Origin: Ramlibacter pinisoli
GTDB taxonomy: Bacteria > Pseudomonadota > Gammaproteobacteria > Burkholderiales > Burkholderiaceae_C
Length of the DNA: 64,000 nt
Assembly: GCF_009758015.1 (NCBI RefSeq)
Contig: NZ_WSEL01000011.1
Span: 124,001 to 188,000 of the forward strand
Reading direction: 5' to 3'
Part shown: positions 63,521-64,000 of the stretch, in pieces
Position numbering within the stretch: the stretch's first letter is position 1
How the letters are laid out: each line of letters opens with the position of its first letter
Notes under the pieces: generated by a model
The model's input: only the letters and a program-made list of their open reading frames with translations
Databases searched by the model: none
Told to the model about the DNA's origin: nothing
Translations under genes and position numbers: made by a program

Positions 63521-64000
63521 ATGTCGCGACGCCATCCGTACCGAGTCTTCCCCCGGGCCGCAGCCCCGGCGCCCGCCGCCGCCGGCCACCGGCCCCTGCT
63601 GCTGGCCGTCGCGCTGGCCACCGGGTTCTCGGCCCTGCCGGCGCTGTCGCAGCCCAGCGGTGCGCAGGCCGTGGTCGGCACCGCCACGCTCAGCCAGCAG
63701 GGCAACCGGCTGGTGGTCACCACCACCAACGGCCCCGGCAACTACTCCGCGCTCAACTGGCAGAGCTTCAGCGTCCCGGGCGGCACCACCACCTGGTTCG
63801 CCCAGCCCGGCGCCACCAGCACCGCGATCAACCGGGTGGTCGGTCCCGACCCCAGCCTCATCTACGGCACCCTGGGCTCCAACGGCCGGCTGGTGCTGGT
63901 CAACCCGGCCGGCATCACGGTCGGTGCCGGTGCGGTGGTCGACACCGCCGCCTTCACCGCTTCCACCCTGCGCATGACCGACGCCGACCTGCTGAACGGC
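63521..64000 (+). CDS. Two-partner-secretion exoprotein (filamentous-haemagglutinin-like), N-terminal part
   Basis: The first 160 residues are seen, with no stop at the window edge. An extended signal peptide (to about residue 43, ALPALSQPSG) is followed by the start of the TPS domain: SALNWQSFSVPGGTTTWFAQ, then LVLVNPAGITVGAGAVVDTA with the NPAGI motif of FHA, HMW1 and ShlA-type TpsA proteins. TpsA proteins pass the outer membrane through a TpsB/Omp85 channel, which is not in the window. The full gene could be several kilobases. Role (adhesin, toxin or other exoprotein) cannot be told from this part. Confidence 0.88.
   Translation, partial: MSRRHPYRVFPRAAAPAPAAAGHRPLLLAVALATGFSALPALSQPSGAQAVVGTATLSQQGNRLVVTTTNGPGNYSALNWQSFSVPGGTTTWFAQPGATSTAINRVVGPDPSLIYGTLGSNGRLVLVNPAGITVGAGAVVDTAAFTASTLRMTDADLLNG

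Overview
The window looks like chromosomal DNA of a very GC-rich betaproteobacterium, order Burkholderiales, most likely a Comamonadaceae-type organism. This rests on gene content and order: pgk-pyk-fba-purC followed by purE-purK, divergent smg/dprA/LysM and def/fmt blocks, DUF1631, DUF3717, YaeQ and Smg proteins, and frequent TACAAT/TAAAAT -10 boxes. The genus cannot be fixed from sequence alone. Nearly all genes are housekeeping or envelope genes. The clear foreign signal is a phage-type integrase cut by the left edge; a two-partner-secretion adhesin is cut by the right edge. No rRNA, tRNA, CRISPR array or intact insertion sequence was recognised.

Layout. 1-0.9 kb: integrase N-terminus, then moaC (molybdenum cofactor). 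1-6.3 kb: a BepA-like metalloprotease, small conserved unknowns, YaeQ, purB and a glutathione S-transferase. 6.3-6.8 kb: a 500-bp gap holding a G-rich homopurine tract. 6.8-10.3 kb: periplasmic glutathione peroxidase, a ferritin-like di-iron protein, rfaE2, and an ECF41 sigma factor with its carboxymuconolactone decarboxylase partner. Both genes of that pair carry a matching ECF41 promoter motif. 10.3-18.9 kb (minus strand): an acyl carrier protein, a ketosynthase and a thioester-reductase-like SDR, followed downstream by a complete tripartite RND efflux system. 19-30.8 kb: glnE diverging from a translationally coupled run yhdP / nitrilase / sensor kinase / response regulator, then a 40-residue membrane protein overlapping the start of mltA. 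30.9-35 kb: an Lrp-type regulator diverging from a fused indolepyruvate ferredoxin oxidoreductase, with a palindrome between them.

35-41.3 kb: the Sec accessory operon yajC-secD-secF and a DUF1631 protein with a large glycine-rich insertion, closed by a terminator. 41.3-47.5 kb: smg, dprA and a LysM protein on the minus strand, diverging from def, a BamE-like lipoprotein, fmt and azlCD. 47.6-57.4 kb: glycolysis (pgk, pyk, fba) and purine synthesis (purC, purE, purK) with tsaC, interrupted on the opposite strand by a fatty-acid desaturase and a CnoX-like thioredoxin. 57.5-62.3 kb: an SGNH-hydrolase-like lipoprotein that has lost its catalytic residues, a SemiSWEET transporter, a D-Ala-D-Ala carboxypeptidase, tsaB, rimI and a family-4 uracil-DNA glycosylase. 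62.3-64 kb: a GT60-type (Skp1-GlcNAc-transferase-like) glycosyltransferase diverging from the adhesin gene.

The observations most worth following up are the exact ECF41 promoter pair, the small ACP/ketosynthase/reductase cluster beside an efflux pump, the GT60 transferase beside a secreted exoprotein, and the inactivated SGNH lipoprotein. All domain calls are by eye from motifs; no database search was run.
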